Numbered from the stretch's first letter, positions 42,001-56,800 are shown. The stretch: 64,000 bases of DNA from Toxotes chatareus (GCA_016801885.1 CM028895.1:8394001-8458000), one strand, 5' to 3'. Translations and numbers: made by a program. Notes: generated by a model from the sequence alone, not told the origin.

Positions 42001-44812
42001 AGTAAAAAAAAATGCTTTGAGAAAGCAGGGAAATCTGGTGGTACAGATAAGATCATTGTATTTAAATATTTAAAAAGTGAAGACCACACAAACTGTTGTG
42101 AATCAATTACATTTTTAATTGTTAAAATGTCCATGTTCTTTCTCTGGATATTATAGGTCAATGTAGTACAACAATTTCAATTTGTGATTTTGTGTAGTGT
42201 AACCTTACCAGAGTGGCTGATTTCTCATTTCATACAATGATAAATCTGCACCAGCATCTTGACAGAGGAATTACTCTTCCAGACAAAATGATGTCCTTGG
42301 AACATAAAGATTGTCGGTGATCATCAACTAATAACTTAATCCCTGTAAAACCTTGTACAAAGTAAAATAAAGATGTTTATTTTAGGTCTCAGATTTTTTT
42401 TTTGACTCTGTCTGCAGGCCTTATTAGCTGCTCGTCAGGAGAGGGAGATCCAGCTAAAGATGCTGCTGACGCGAGGAGAGGCAGTACAGAGGAACACGTC
42501 GGCTGAGGGCGTCCCAGTGATTCGCAAACAGATCCAGGACCTCAAGGACTCATGGGATTCCCTGCTTTCTGCCTCCATTCAGTGCAAAAGGTTGTGATCA
42601 TGAATCGATCAATCTGTCAAACAGTTGATAGATGGGACTGAGAACTGTCTAGTTTCTCTTGATGGATTTCATTTAGTTGAAAGGTTAACGGGACAATTAA
42701 TTTTAACTGTTTGCTTGGACTGGATTCATGTGTGTGTCTTTGTTTGTGTTTGCTTTCTGCCTGTGTTTTAACGTCATTATGTTGATTGTTAAAGTCAACT
42801 GGAGGGTGCTCTGTCGCAATGGACCAGCTATCAGGAGGACGTAGGTCAGTTTGTGTTGTGGATGGACCGCGTGGAGGAGACACTGAGCTGCTCAGATAGA
42901 CAATACTCTGAGATGAGAGACAAGACGGCTAACCTGGGAAAGACCAAGGTATCACATCTCTCTTACTGTCATATTTTTTTCTTGTTTTTCCAATGTTTCT
43001 TTTTTTAATGTTCTTCCAAAAATGTTTAATACCACACATACATTTATATCCCATAGCCTCCCAGCGCAGACAGATAAACTTCAGTGAGTGTGTGCAACCG
43101 TTCTTATTTCATTCCAGCTTCTCTATGAAGAAGTATTGAGTCACAGCAGCCCCCTGGAGACCATTGCCACAAAGGGGTCCAATATGGCTGAACACTACAC
43201 TACCCAGCAGGAGGTGCAGCAGCTGCAGTGTAGATACAACGCCCTCAAAGAAAAGGCCAAGGTACTTACCCGCAACATACGGTTTCATTTTTTCCTCTGT
43301 GGGCATTTGAATAATAAATGATTGTTTTGAAAATGCTTCTCTGAAGTCCCACTTCATGTTGTTTCATAAATATCAATTATAGTCCTTCAAAATCATTTTA
43401 AAATGTGACCTGTGTGTTGTAACTTCTCCAATAATCATTCAAAATTCATTCCACATTTTGCTTCAATGTTTAGTTATCTAAAGTCAAAGACAAATGGAAA
43501 TCTGAGTAATGAGGCGAAATTTTATCAACTGCACTTTCAGACTGGGGGTTTAAATATTGTGTTCTGTTTTAATATTATTCCACCATGCTTCCCAAAACAC
43601 TATTTTTGACATTGAAAGCTACTGTGCTGTGCACCTGTAATATTGAACGGCTACACCTTGTTCCTCCAGTTATGTCTCTAACCTGTTGTTTTGCAGAATG
43701 CAGTCGGCAAGGCCAAGGGACTGGTGCTGGTCCATCAGGAATATCAAAGGGGGTTACATGTGTTTGAGGACTGGCTGGAACAGGAACAGGCCACTCTGGC
43801 CTCCTTGTCACATCCAGAGGGAAATGTGGATACACTAGAGAAGACACTGCAACAGCTACAGGTAATGATACTGATTTTCTTTAGGCTAAAGGCTAAAGTC
43901 TTTGACACCTGGCTTTTTTGACAACTGAACAAATCAGACTCTTCAGTCACACTGGTTCACTGCTTTTTCCCACTTATTCCCCTCATAGCTCCTGCAGGAT
44001 CGCTGCTCAAATGGCCAGTCCTTGCTCTCCTCTGTGCTGACCAGCAGAGAGAGAGTAATCCCTTGGGGTATACCACAGATCGAGGACCGAGCCCTGGACA
44101 CCGCTCAGAGAGAATGGGGGGCTTACCAGGGTCGTCTGGAAGAGACTCAGGCCCAGCTGAGCTCCACATTGACCAGACTGAGGCAGATGGGCCAAAGGTT
44201 CTTGAGCCTGGCCCAGTGGCTGGAGGAGCTGGAGAAGGTGGCAAACATCAGACGCCATCGGAGGTCAGACAGAGCCACCAAGGAGACTCAGCTGAAGAAA
44301 CTCCAGGTCAGAGAAAGACATGGTTTCAGGAAAGGTGCTCTAAGTCCATGTAAAGTAACAAACAGCTCACCCTTTCTTAATACTAATTTTAGGCCCAAAG
44401 TAACAAAGGGCCAACCTCAAGCTTTCTAACTGAATTCCAGTGGCTTTCAGTGAATCCTGTCAAACGTTCTTGCGCTGTCTTTGATTCAGATTTATCTTTT
44501 TGCTGTCACTCACATCAAGACAGTTCCCAAAACAGCATCCCTATTTGCTCACTCTAAACTCAACCACAACAATATCCAAGGCAAACAGATTTTGCCTTTG
44601 AAAATGAAAGTTATGATGCATCCCAGTGCTTTGCACTGCAATATATCACTTTTCTGACTTGTACATACACTCTTTTCACAGCATGTGTTTGAAGGAAAAC
44701 AGCAGTGGACACAGTGTTTTCCTACTGAGTCTCTTCCTGCCAGTGTCAGGATGTCAGACAGTCTCAGTATTTTCCTTCCCTGCATTTAGAGGGATATGCA
44801 CACACACATACA

Positions 44813-44850
<38 letters not shown>

Positions 44851-47800
44851 GACCCTGTGACCCTATATCTTGCTGTTTGTGATTTGATGTGATATTTCTT
44901 TTTTTTTTCTTAAACGTTTGGGGACATTTATGAACTTAACAGGCAGTGAAATCATGTACAGTTTTACTGGATTTAACTCAAATATGATATATCATACACA
45001 TGTCTATGTCTCTTGTGAACAGGGGTGTCTTGAGGCTGTGCTTGCACGGCAGGGAGAAGTCGATGGCCTCTCCTTTCTGGCCCAGCAGGTTCTGGAGGAA
45101 ACCTACATCAGTAGTCGTGTTAGTGTCACTGCCACCCAGCTCACTGCTCGCTACCATTCCCTGCTGCTCAACATACAGGTAGGACACTGTGTCTAAAGGT
45201 CACATCTGTATATTTACTCTATGGAGTTTGACAGCGGCTTCCATGTTTTAAACTACTCTTGTTATTTATTGCAAGTATCAGTTTTTCCAAAACATTGATA
45301 TAATGTTTTCATTTTTTTAGAAAATTATTCATGTTTAATTATTCATGCTATTGTAACCAAGAGAAAACACTGACTTAGAAATGACATTTTAAGACTTTTT
45401 AATACCTTCTAAGTCCTATTTTTGAAGGAAACTAAATTCAGTGCTTTTAAGCCTTTTCAGCATCTGCAGTTACCCAGTACAAAGTCATAATGAGCTGAGT
45501 GAAGATTGGAACTCTTTTGTCTTACACTGTCCCAATCATAAATAAAGAAAATGTGTCTTTGTGCATATTGCCATTGGGGTCTCTGTCTGCAGTGGGCTTT
45601 TCACACGTGGTTATGGTCTCTCACCATGGAATTTACTCCAGTGAAAGTTTGGACCTTTGTTTCTGTAACACCCCATTGAAGTAGCTGTTACAGTTATGCC
45701 TGTGAGCCCAGCCTCTGTATACTCAGATCTAGCCTCTCTATTTGTCTGCTCCTCTGGGGGGGACTAAAGTAAAATCAATGGGGCTCCTCTGGTCTGGGGC
45801 TAAGGCTGTAATTAAACGCTACAGAAGGCAGTCTCACACCCCGCACCAGGAGTGGAGAAGCTTTGCCTGCACTACATTGATTTTTACACCTTTAGTAACA
45901 CATCTGAGTGTGTGTATGTCGTGTGTGTCTTCCTGTCACTCCCTCACTTTGTTTCTCTGTCTCTGTTATACCCACACCCCTTCCTTCCCCTCTCAAAATT
46001 GACTCAAGCATGAATATACTTACAGTCATGCCAACACACGTGCATGCAGGCACACAACATCCCTCTCTTACCATGGATGCCTGTAATTATACTGTGTGAA
46101 GTGGGGGCCATATGGGCTTGAGGTGGGAAGCTATTACCTCTGTCTAGTCAGGAAAGGTGTTCACTCAGCACTATCAGCTAATTGGAGGTTCTCACCACAG
46201 GATTTGCAAGTTGAGTGAATAATGTGTCAAACCTGCAAGAAACCCTCTCTATCCTCATGGTGTTATTGACTCGAAATCTCAGTCAAGTGGATAATGCGTC
46301 AAAAACATAAAGCCTCTCTCCACCTTGTTGTGAAACTATTGACATTCAGGAGATGAAAGAGTAGGGGGGAAACAGATATTTTCGGTTTTGATGGCTGATC
46401 AGAGAGCTTTTGGTCCTTGGTGGCCAAAGTTAAACTCCTGGGGTCCATCTCACACCTTAAAAGGAAGAGATACACACCATGTTTCCTGAATATTCCCCTG
46501 ACCTAACAACAGTTCTGACCTTAGAAACAAAAAGAAGGCAGTGTTTGTTGTTGTAAGGTTATTCGCCTTTATGTTCCTACTATGAAATAATATGTGGATA
46601 AGATGGGTAGTACATGCAATATTAGTTAGTTAGTATATCAAATATATATACTTGGTATTACTAAATATCAAATATATTGTATATGTATAAGTGGGTGTAT
46701 ATATAGTTATTATAATCAAAATTCCTTTATTTTTCTTGAACTTTCCTTCCAACCTTTTACCCACTAATTTTTCAGGACACCATCAAGCAGCTACAGGAGG
46801 AGGTGAAGAGCATTGAAGAGGCAGAAAATCTTTGCATGTCATTCACTGACTGGCTCAACTCAACTCAGAAAAACTTCACGGCGTTAACTGATTGTTCTGA
46901 ACCACTGGACCGAGTCGCCATGGAGAAGAAGATGAAGAAACTAGAGGTATTCGTCAATATATACCTAAATATGTAGTGCATTTATTTTTTGGTGAGATGG
47001 TTTAAATTTCACAGTCACAGCGCTGAACCTCCATTTGTCAGTGAGGCATTTGGATATGAGGTGCATTGCGGCGCTTAATACACCTTCCTGAACAGGTTGC
47101 AATAAATCAGCACAGATGTTGGGTATTACCATGGCAAACTGATGAGTTAGCAAGACTTTAGTTGATAGAGGAGAAGTTGAGCAAGAACTCATCTGAGGCC
47201 AATATCCAAGCCAGCAAAAATGTCGGTTTGCAATCTACTTTTCTGCCAAGCAACATACGGTACCTGCTTGTAACATCAAGTATACAGGTTTCTTTGGAAG
47301 CGGCAATATGCTTGGCCAGTAAAATATGCATGAACTATCTGGAGAGCTAGCAAAGCAGACAGTCTACCTATAATATTTGGATAGTGCTCTAGACTAAAAG
47401 AAACTCACTGTAATAGCATAATTGTAACAGTTTCTCTTTGTGCTCTTTTGTCAAATGAGAATTAGCGGGAAGACGTCCTGCTGAAACATGCACAGACTGC
47501 AATACAAAGAAAATCACCACTATAGTTTATTGGGCATAGTTCATATCGTGTGTGTAGCGGATTGGATGAGTATGTGTGTATCGATTGGCTCTTTATGAAG
47601 ACAAAGTGGGTGCTGCTTTAGAGGAAGCGTGGCAGCAGGGAGAGACCTCCCACTGTGAAGCAGAGGATGAAGAAGCGCCGGTGTCAGGAGCCTGCTGGCA
47701 CAGACAGTGTAATTGATGCAGTGCCCTTACCGCTTCACATCTCTCACACACACACACACACACGCTTCTCTCCTCTTACACTTGATTCATACCACAAAAC

Positions 47801-50800
47801 CCATCCAAAGTACTAACTAACAAGCTGCAGCAAACTCTCAAACCCATGAATCCTCTGTGATTTCACACATTTTTTTCTGCTTCAGTTTTTCATTTATCAC
47901 TACGTCTTGTCTCCCTTTGTCTTGCTCACACACAATATCCAGAAACACATTCACAGACACACACAAAGACGTTTACAACACATCATCTGGTGTGGGCTTT
48001 GCAGTAATCCCTGTCTGGGATCGATGCTCTGTCTCTGCATAGAGACTGAAGACATGCTGTCACCACATGTGTCCTTTCCAGCACTGCAGATAACACACAA
48101 GTGCTCCATCACTTACTCATTCTCTCAGAGTGAGAGCTGCAGGGCTTTTCAGTGAGCTGGGATGATTATACATTGACGCAAAGACCAGCAGTCAATAGCT
48201 GTGTCAAGGGCCGTTAGTTGGATTTGGACTTTATATGATACTGAGTTATAACTTTTAAAGGCATGTGTGGGCCCAGTCTGCCAGAAATATGCTGTCACTT
48301 CATTAAGATGTTTGAAAATTAGAGTAATGTGATAATTTAGCACGGCAACATCTTTATTTCAGACAAGAATTCCATGCAGAATACAAGGTGACTTTACGTT
48401 GCTGTTTTACTGCAGTCTATGCATTCAAGATGGAGAGACAATCACAGGGTCACCTTAGTAATGTCCTACCTCTGTTAGTAGATAATGATACCGATGAACA
48501 TGGTTGTCAGTGCTGCAGTAGATGTATCACAGTAGGTAATGGAGCCTGCGAGGGCGATGCAGAAAAAGAAATAGAATTGCTAGTGCTCATCATTTACAGC
48601 AGGTGCACAAGACACTCGACATGGATAATTGGGGTTGACATGGTACAAGACAATTTACAGAATAAAGGGCGCACAGTGTTCAGGACCTCATATATAATGT
48701 TCACCAGACTGCACTGGTTGTGTTGGCTTCTACTGCATTGTAGTATGATATCAATATATCAGTATGACATGATATCAAGCAGGTTTCCATCTTTCTATCC
48801 GTAGCTAATTTCGTCCAAAGACAGATTGTGAGACAGAACTGAGAAAGTTATCTTTAGCCAAGTCCACTGTGTTATGATTCTGTTCTTGATGGAACAAATA
48901 GGTGCTTAATAGAACTGTGACCAGTTTTTCATGTAAAAATCAAGATCTTTCTGAGGTGTGAATGGTTCTTAGAATTGGGTCTTGGGTCTACGATGCACAA
49001 TGTGTAGAGACAAGGATTCATACAGAACTGAATCTACTTCTGATTGCAATCACCACAGACTTTCTTGTTTTAGCTTGCACGTTAATCACACAAAATTGTG
49101 CGGAACTGAGATATATCGAGTGTCTCCTATTAAGGTCATAAGGCAGGGACATTGGCAATGTTACTGGAATGATGAACATGCCTGGAGCTTCATATTAAGC
49201 AGCAAACATGGATGTGTGCAGACAGACTCAGCTCTTGTTAGATTATATTATATTATCTACAGGAGTAGCTGGAGATCTGGGGTTGTTTCTACTCAAGCAG
49301 TAATAGACTGATGATGAAAGCTAGATGGCGTCCCATCGAGTGGAGGTCTGTGTGTGTGTGTGTGTGGAGTGTGGTGGTTGCCCTGGAAACCCCCGCAGCT
49401 ATTGCTGCCTGTTAAGGGTCCTTATAATTGGGTCCTCCTTTCATATTATTTTCTGTGGTTTCTCCACACCATGACCTCCCAGTCTTCTCCACATCTCACC
49501 ATGCAGGTGTCAGCCTACCTGATGGGTTCAAAGCTTTTCAAACACACTGCCAGGCTGGTCTGGGTGACTGGGGCAGCACTGAAGGTGAAGGACAAAGAAA
49601 TCAGCGAAACTGTGTTTGAATGTTTAGCTCAAAGTCGTGTCGGCTATTATAGTACGATTTCCTCATTCTAGAGCAGATGTGCTGTAATTTTGGTACATTA
49701 GTAAAAAGAAGCACTCTTTCACGTCTTTTCTGTAACTCAGCTGTGTGTAAAATGCGGTGGCTGAGGGTTATTTTTTTTTATAAAGGAATGGTGATAACAC
49801 TTTAGCATCACCCATGCTGAGTTGTAATTTTGCCTTCTTTTTCACCCAGACCCTCCAGTCTGAGCTCCAACACGGCCACAGTTTCCTGAAATCCCTGAGG
49901 GAGCGGGCAGAACAGGCAGCAGGCTTCCTGGATGAAGCTGGAGCTGAGAGTTTGGGAGGGGAGGTAGAGGCTCGTCTTTCCCAGCTGGAAGAGCTTGCAG
50001 GTGGGCTGAGGCAGGAGCACAGCTTTCTGGAGCGGGCATTACTTTTAGCTAAGGAGTTCCAGGACCGGTACAAGGCTCAGGCTCAATGGTTGGTGGAGAC
50101 CCGTGCTTTGCTTAACACCCCCGTAGAGCCCAAGGCTGAACTGTACCAACGGAGAGCACAGCTGGCTAAGTATAAGGTATAGCAACTATGTAATTTCTCT
50201 TTTTTTTCTATGTGATTATAATTAAATTTAAATAATGAGTATAAAGCCTTATGGTACATTGCATTCCTACAGCGTTGAGTAATTTTGCACTTTGGTGGGT
50301 CCAAATGGAAGCAAGAAGCAAGACTGAATATTATTAGGTTAATGGACCACACGAGTGTCCTTGGACGTCTTAGCCCATTATCCCTAAAACTGAATACACT
50401 TTACATAAATACTGACCATTTTCCAGAGTAAGCTGCCTATTATACATGTTGCCCATTTGTGTCCGCAGGCTCTGTTGCAGATGGTTCAGTCCCACGATGG
50501 ATCCGTCAGGTCAGTGATGGAGAAGGGAGACGCACTGCTGGCTTCTGTCCACTATCCCTCCATCAGAGACAAAATGAACAGACTGCAAAGGGACTACAAT
50601 GAACTCTGTAAAAGAGCCATGGTGAGGACCAGTGCTTAGATGACATCACTTATAGTAAATGATTACAGACAAAACAAAAATTTTAAAAAAGATTTTTAAT
50701 CTTTAGACTAACTTAAATCTACTATAAATAAAGGGTATGTAAGTCATTGTCAGTAAGGTGGTTGTTTTGTTGCACAAACTGAAGGTAATCAGTTTATTTT

Positions 50801-53800
50801 GTCTGTGTGTTTGCTTATATGATCCAGGTTCATGTGGAGAATCTGGATCGCCAGGTCAAGGAACAGGAAGCTTACCACAACGAACTCCAGGACGTGGAGC
50901 GCTGGCTGCTCCAGATGTCCAGCAGGATGGTGACTCCTGATCCCACGGTGGGCGGCAGCCTGGAGGCAGCCACTCAACAGCTGGCCAGGCACAAGGTGAC
51001 CAATCACATTCCTCGTTTTTTTGTATATAGAAACCCACAAGAACCAAGTCCTAATTCACAAGGCCACAAATTATATTTTCTCTGAAGTTCATCCATACAT
51101 GCCTGTCTAGTACCATGAGTGACCTCACTGTGTAATGTCAGTCTGTTCTGACCTCCTGTGCCATTGACCAGTGGACATACTCACCCTGAAATATGTCATC
51201 ATCCATGATCCTATTTGGTTGCTTTGTCCTCCACAGGCCATCATGGAGGAAATAGCGGGCTTTGAGGATCGCTTGGCAGGCCTGAAGGAGCGTGGAGACC
51301 ACCTGGTACAAGGCTGCAGTGACCGTGTGCAGAGCAGGCTGAGACAGCAGGTCCAGGCTCACCAGCAAGGCACCAGAGACAGCTACTCTGCCATCTGTAG
51401 CACAGCGCAGAGAGTGAGTGAGGAGGAGGAGAAGGCGAAAAGGGAGGGAGGGGACGCAGAGGAGGAGGAGGGAGGAAGGCATGGGAAGTTGAGACAGACT
51501 CAGATTCTGTGGTGGAAGTAGTGAAATGGTTCTTAAACATTTAGAGTCTCAGACTTATAAGATATATTGGTCCTCTGGATACACACACATTTGCACATGC
51601 ATCCATGGATGTGTATGTGATCATGCGTGCATGCACAGACACACATTCTTTACATGTCAGTGCTGTTAAAATTTCAACAGCCAAGGCATCCACTTAATCC
51701 TAACCCGTTCTGACACTTAAACTCATCTCTCAAGACAGCCCTTCACTGCCAGTGTAGAGGGCACAACCAATTAAGGCTGCCAAAGTGGAACTCAACAGCA
51801 GCCCTACTCAGACAGACCCCACCGGCCAAAATCACTAACTCAATCTCCCCATATTAATCTCCGCATATCCCCTGTCAACTTCACTTTTTCATGCCTGAGC
51901 CAAAAATGGTCACACGCCACTATTCAGTAGATCTGGCGAGCCCTCTAATCCAGCCCCACTCTGTCATTTTGGCAACCTCTACTCTGTCATCATAGCTCAC
52001 CTCCCAAGACACCACCTCCACCACCATTCGCACATCCAATCTGGCATTGTGTGATCCAGCTACACTTTACCACTACACTCCTGGCTTCTCTACAACTGCG
52101 CCTCCAGTGTTACGATGGCTGCCAACTGTGTCCCAGCACAACACAGCTCTAATATCCTGCCTGCCACTTGCCACCATGCCAACCTTCTAGCCTTTGCCAA
52201 ATACACTGGGCAGTTTGCCAAAACATGCCCCCCTTCTCCCCTCTTTCGGGCTCTCATATTAACACTGTCAATCAGACCTTACCGTTTCGCTCTCCCCTGG
52301 AGGGCACGGACGCCTCCACATTCAACACCTGTCAAATATAACGCTGCATAACTGCTTACTTGTTCATGGCTTATTATTTAATGTGTCTTTGTTTTTGTCC
52401 ATTCTATAGTGACTTTTCAGTCGTTTCAGTCTCATTTTGTGGTTGATTTTCTTGAGGTTTACTATAGAGTAGTGTGTTGTCAAGTCTAGACATCTAGCAC
52501 TTAAACGTATCCATGTCTTATAGGTGTATCAGAGTCTGGACCATGAATTACAGAGACATGTGAGTCTCCAAGACACACTGCAGCAGTGTCGGACCTGGCT
52601 GACCACTGTTTCACAAGAACCAGAGCCTCCTGCACATCCTCCTCTCAGCCTGGAGGAGGCGCTACAGCAGGTCTGAAAGCCCCTATACTGTCCTTATTAA
52701 GAGTTTGGAATTTTTCAACATCATAATTGAGTAGTTACTTCTCTGGATTATTTTACATGTGTTATTACTTCTTGAAAATAACAGATGCCTGAATTAATGG
52801 TATTCATATACATGGCTATCATATAGCAGTCTCACAGATGCTGCTTGATTGCATGCATTTGGATGAGGAAGAAAAAGGGCAAAGGACATGCAGTTTTGCA
52901 GATTGCTCTGAAGGGATCATATGATTCATTCAGCAAAATTACAAAACCGTTAACAGACACTTTTTTGGCAGGTGAAACAGGAGCGGGCTCTCCAGGAGCA
53001 GGCCAGCACTTACCTCCAACTTGTGTGCTCAACCTGTGACCTGTCAGAGCCAAAGGTCAGGGAGACTGCCGCAGCTATACAGCAGATTAAACTGCAGGTC
53101 AGTTGACTTAAACGAGTCTTAAAGCAACAGACTGTTTCAGGGCTCATGTTTTCAGCTGTAGTGCTCACTTGTTCAGCATTTAAAAATTAATATTTTGTGA
53201 AAAATTATTCTGCTGTGTTTTTGGGTCTAGAAGGAGGAGCGTATGCTGCTGTGTGAGGAGGTGTCAGACAGCTGGAGGGACATTGAGGAACAGAAGGCAG
53301 ATCTGGAGGTCCAGCTGAGAGAGACAGAACAGCACCTTCAGAGCCTCATCAGGAGACCTGCAGAGCTGGAGCCCAAGATTGCACAAAACCAGCTGGACAA
53401 GGCACAGGTCTGTGTTTGGTTTATATGCTAAGGATAAAATGTGTCTGTTTTATATTCTGTTAAATTAAAAGAAAGTTTTAATTGTCCTTCTCTAGACAGG
53501 GTTTTAGACTAGTCAAATAAATTAACTCAAACTTCCATATCTGTTATCTTTCCTGCAGGAGTTCCTCCAGCAGATTAAGGAGAGACAATCTGAGGTAAAC
53601 CATTTGAATGAAGCCATTGGTAGGCTGACAGATGGACAGGTCTCTCCTGCCCTGGAGGAGATAAGGAGACTAAGGAGAAGCTGGATGGACCTGGGCCAGC
53701 GGGCAGAAGAGCTGGAGGCTCAACGTGGGGAGGACATGCAGCGGAGTGGGGAGTACCAGGAGAGCGTAGTCGCTGTGGAGGAACTCTTTCACCAAGTATC

Positions 53801-56800
53801 CAGGGAATGGGACTACCTCGCCAGGTACCAGTGTTTTCTTTGTAGGATACGATGTGTAACTTTTTAAAAATGTATTATGTTTTAAACATACTGTTATACA
53901 TTTCTAAATGGGTGAGTGACTTAGACTAAATAAGCCAGATGTCCCCCAAACCATGTCTGTCTGTACCTAGAGCTGACACAGAAAGTACAAGTGAGCATCT
54001 AGAGGCTCTAAGGAAGCTGTCCAGTGACCTGGAGGAGCAGAGACCAACTCTAGAAGACCTCAGAGACCAGAGACAAGCTATTCTGCCTCGACTTAGCCTG
54101 CTAGACAAAGAGCTGGTCAAGCAACAGGTGAAGCTCCGTTCTCATGGTTCCTCAACTGTGTCTTAAGATGGAAATTTATAGTAACATAGAGTATACGTAT
54201 TTCTTCTGGTTTTATACTGTGTTCTGCCTCTCATCAGGTGGGTCACCTGGAGCAGCGCTGGTCCCAGCTGGAAACACTGATTCAGCAGAAGATCCAGGAC
54301 TCTGCACAAACACTGGAGGATCTGGCTCGGGTGGAAACCCAGCTGAGGGATGCCCGGGAGTGGGTGGAAGAGCAGCGGCCTGCACTTACCTCTGCGCTGA
54401 AAACCAGCCCACCCCCCGATCTGGCTCAGAGTTTCCTATTCGACCACCTGAGTGTGTGTGTGGAACTTGAGGCCCGTCAGCAGCTGTTGGGTCAGGCAGT
54501 GAGCGAAGCCCAGGCTGTGGCTTCCAGGCTGGGGCTGAGTGAGAAGAGATGCCTTCAAGGATTCGTTGAACAAGCCCAGACTGAGGTGGAAGCCCTGGGC
54601 GCTCGGGTGGCCCAAAGGAGGAAGTACCTCAGTAAGGTAAACAGCTGGATTTTTGTATTGGATGCAAGTAAAATTTTAATTATGTCCTAAAGGACCTAAC
54701 TTGCTTAGCATCTGGTGAACTGGAAAATAGCCCCATGTTTTTCTGATTAGACTTTCAGTTGCTGGAAAAAATATGTCTGCCATCTTTTTCAAGCTTTGTA
54801 AATAATATAAACTTTGTAAATAATTTGCATTGTTAATTCTTCCTCTCTAGGCCTTCACAGAGAGGACACAGTTCCTACAAGGCTTGGGGAGAGCATTGTC
54901 TTGGGTACAGCAACAGGAGAGGAAAGCTTTGATAGATGACCCCATAGCTCTTCTGCCTGAGGACCTGGCCAAACAGGTTGCTGCATGTCGGGGTGTCCAG
55001 AGTGGCTTACGAGCATACCAGAGGGAGCTGGCATCTCTCTGGGTACAAGGGCGAGAGCTGGAGAGAGATGCCACAGAAAAAGAAAGAGCAGAAACCCTGG
55101 CAAGACTTGAGGAGCTACAGTCAGTGTTTGAAACCGCCCTCCAGAGAACCACTCAGCGTCTCACAGACCTAGAAAAAGCCTTAACCTCTAGGAAGTACTT
55201 TCAAGTTGACCTGGACAAGACTTGCCACTGGTTGAGACGAGCAGATGCAATCACCTTCCCTGAAATCAATTTAAGCAACGTTGATGAAAGCTCGGAATTG
55301 CAAACACAACTTTCTAACTTTCAAAATGTCCTAGAACAAGCTTCAGAATATGAGAACCTCCTTCTTATCGTCCAAAGAATAGGCCAGGAGATCCTCCGTA
55401 CTCTGAATGAGATTGACCATTGCTACCTGGATGAGAGGCTGAATGCTCTGCCTCAGCAGTACAATGCCATCCTAGCTCTAGCCAAAGAGAAAAAAGACAG
55501 AGTCCAACAAGTAATCCTAGAGAGAAAAGAGTTCAGCACTTTCTTTGATATTACTCGCAATGCACTGGAGGAGCTTCAGGAGCAGTTTGACAATCTTGAG
55601 AAGCAGACTATCAGTATTAAAGAGGACGATGTAGCTTGTCTAATTAATGAACACAAAACTATTAATGAAAGTTTATTCCACATAAGCCCTGCTGTGAAAG
55701 AACTTCATGGCAAAAATGAGGGGTTCCTCTGTAGAGGTCAGCAGTACAGAGCTGAAGAGACACAGCAGCTGGTCAGTCTCCACAACACACTGAAGAGGAG
55801 AAATGATCAGAAAATTAAACACTTAGAGAATTGCTTAAAAATACTAGTTGAACACAACAGAGTATTAACCTGTTTGGACTCAGAGTTAAAGTCTGTTAAA
55901 GAGCAGCTGGTCAGACTTAAGTCAGACAAAGAAGTAAGTGCCATAGATAAAACCACAAGTCTTTATTCATTGTTAGAAAGACTGGATGGTGTGAGCGCTC
56001 AGACTGAAGAATGTAGCCAAAAAACTGAAGGCCTCGGTCTGAAGTTTGAACCCGCTGCCTTTCAGGAAGCTACACTGCAGCGAGAATCATTGCAGTCTTT
56101 ACGGTCTGAGGTGAAATGTTTTGCTGACGAAAGCGAAACAAAAGTCACGGAAGATGAAGATTTCACAGGAGAGACTGAGAAAATGTTGCAGTGGCTGAGG
56201 ACTATCAAGGACAAATTGGAGGCGCCTTTGACTCTTTCAGAGGTCAAAGTTGAGAGGGTACACGAGGGCGTGCGCACGCTGAAAATCATGGAAGAGGAAG
56301 TGAAGAGTAGATTGAGGATAGCAGATGCCTTGGCTAGCAGAGAAAAAAGCAAAGGTATTGTAGTAGAAAAGAAACAGTTCCTGTCCATGTTGAAAAAAGA
56401 CTGCAGGAGCTGGCAAAGATGGGAGCTGAAGTTCAAGAAGGCATTAGCAAGAAACAGGTATGCATAATGTTATTCAGAAATTACAATCACAGGGAGATTT
56501 TCTGTCCCTTTATCTTTCTAATTACTAGTTAAAATTGATTAGTGGAAATTACTGCCTCAGCCAAGTTCACACCCTCAACTCATCTGGAACCTGATCCATC
56601 ATTCATGACTCAAACCCACTGAATATTATTTTCCTCCTACTGTTTGCCCATACTATTAATATTAATAGGCCTAGGGAAGCTGAAACATTTAAAAGACAGT
56701 TAAAGTCTGAATAGGTTATTATTCATTTATAACTGTTGTGGGGATTTATATGTATTTATTCAAAGATTCCATTATGCTGAATGGGAAGTAAAAGTTATAG

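Noticed and set aside
42001..42015. Possible coding extension of exon 58 into the following intron (frame open to about 42156)
   Set aside because: The donor gtaagc at 41821 and the homology to human ending in LQLE place the exon end at 41820. The rest is AT-rich and chance-open.
46965..47192. 75-codon minus-strand frame in intron 65
   Set aside because: Looks at first glance like a protein fragment, but no family was recognised and there is no neighbouring exon.
48388..48804. 138-codon plus-strand frame in intron 65
   Set aside because: No nesprin homology, no splice sites in phase with flanking exons and no repeat-like heptad pattern.
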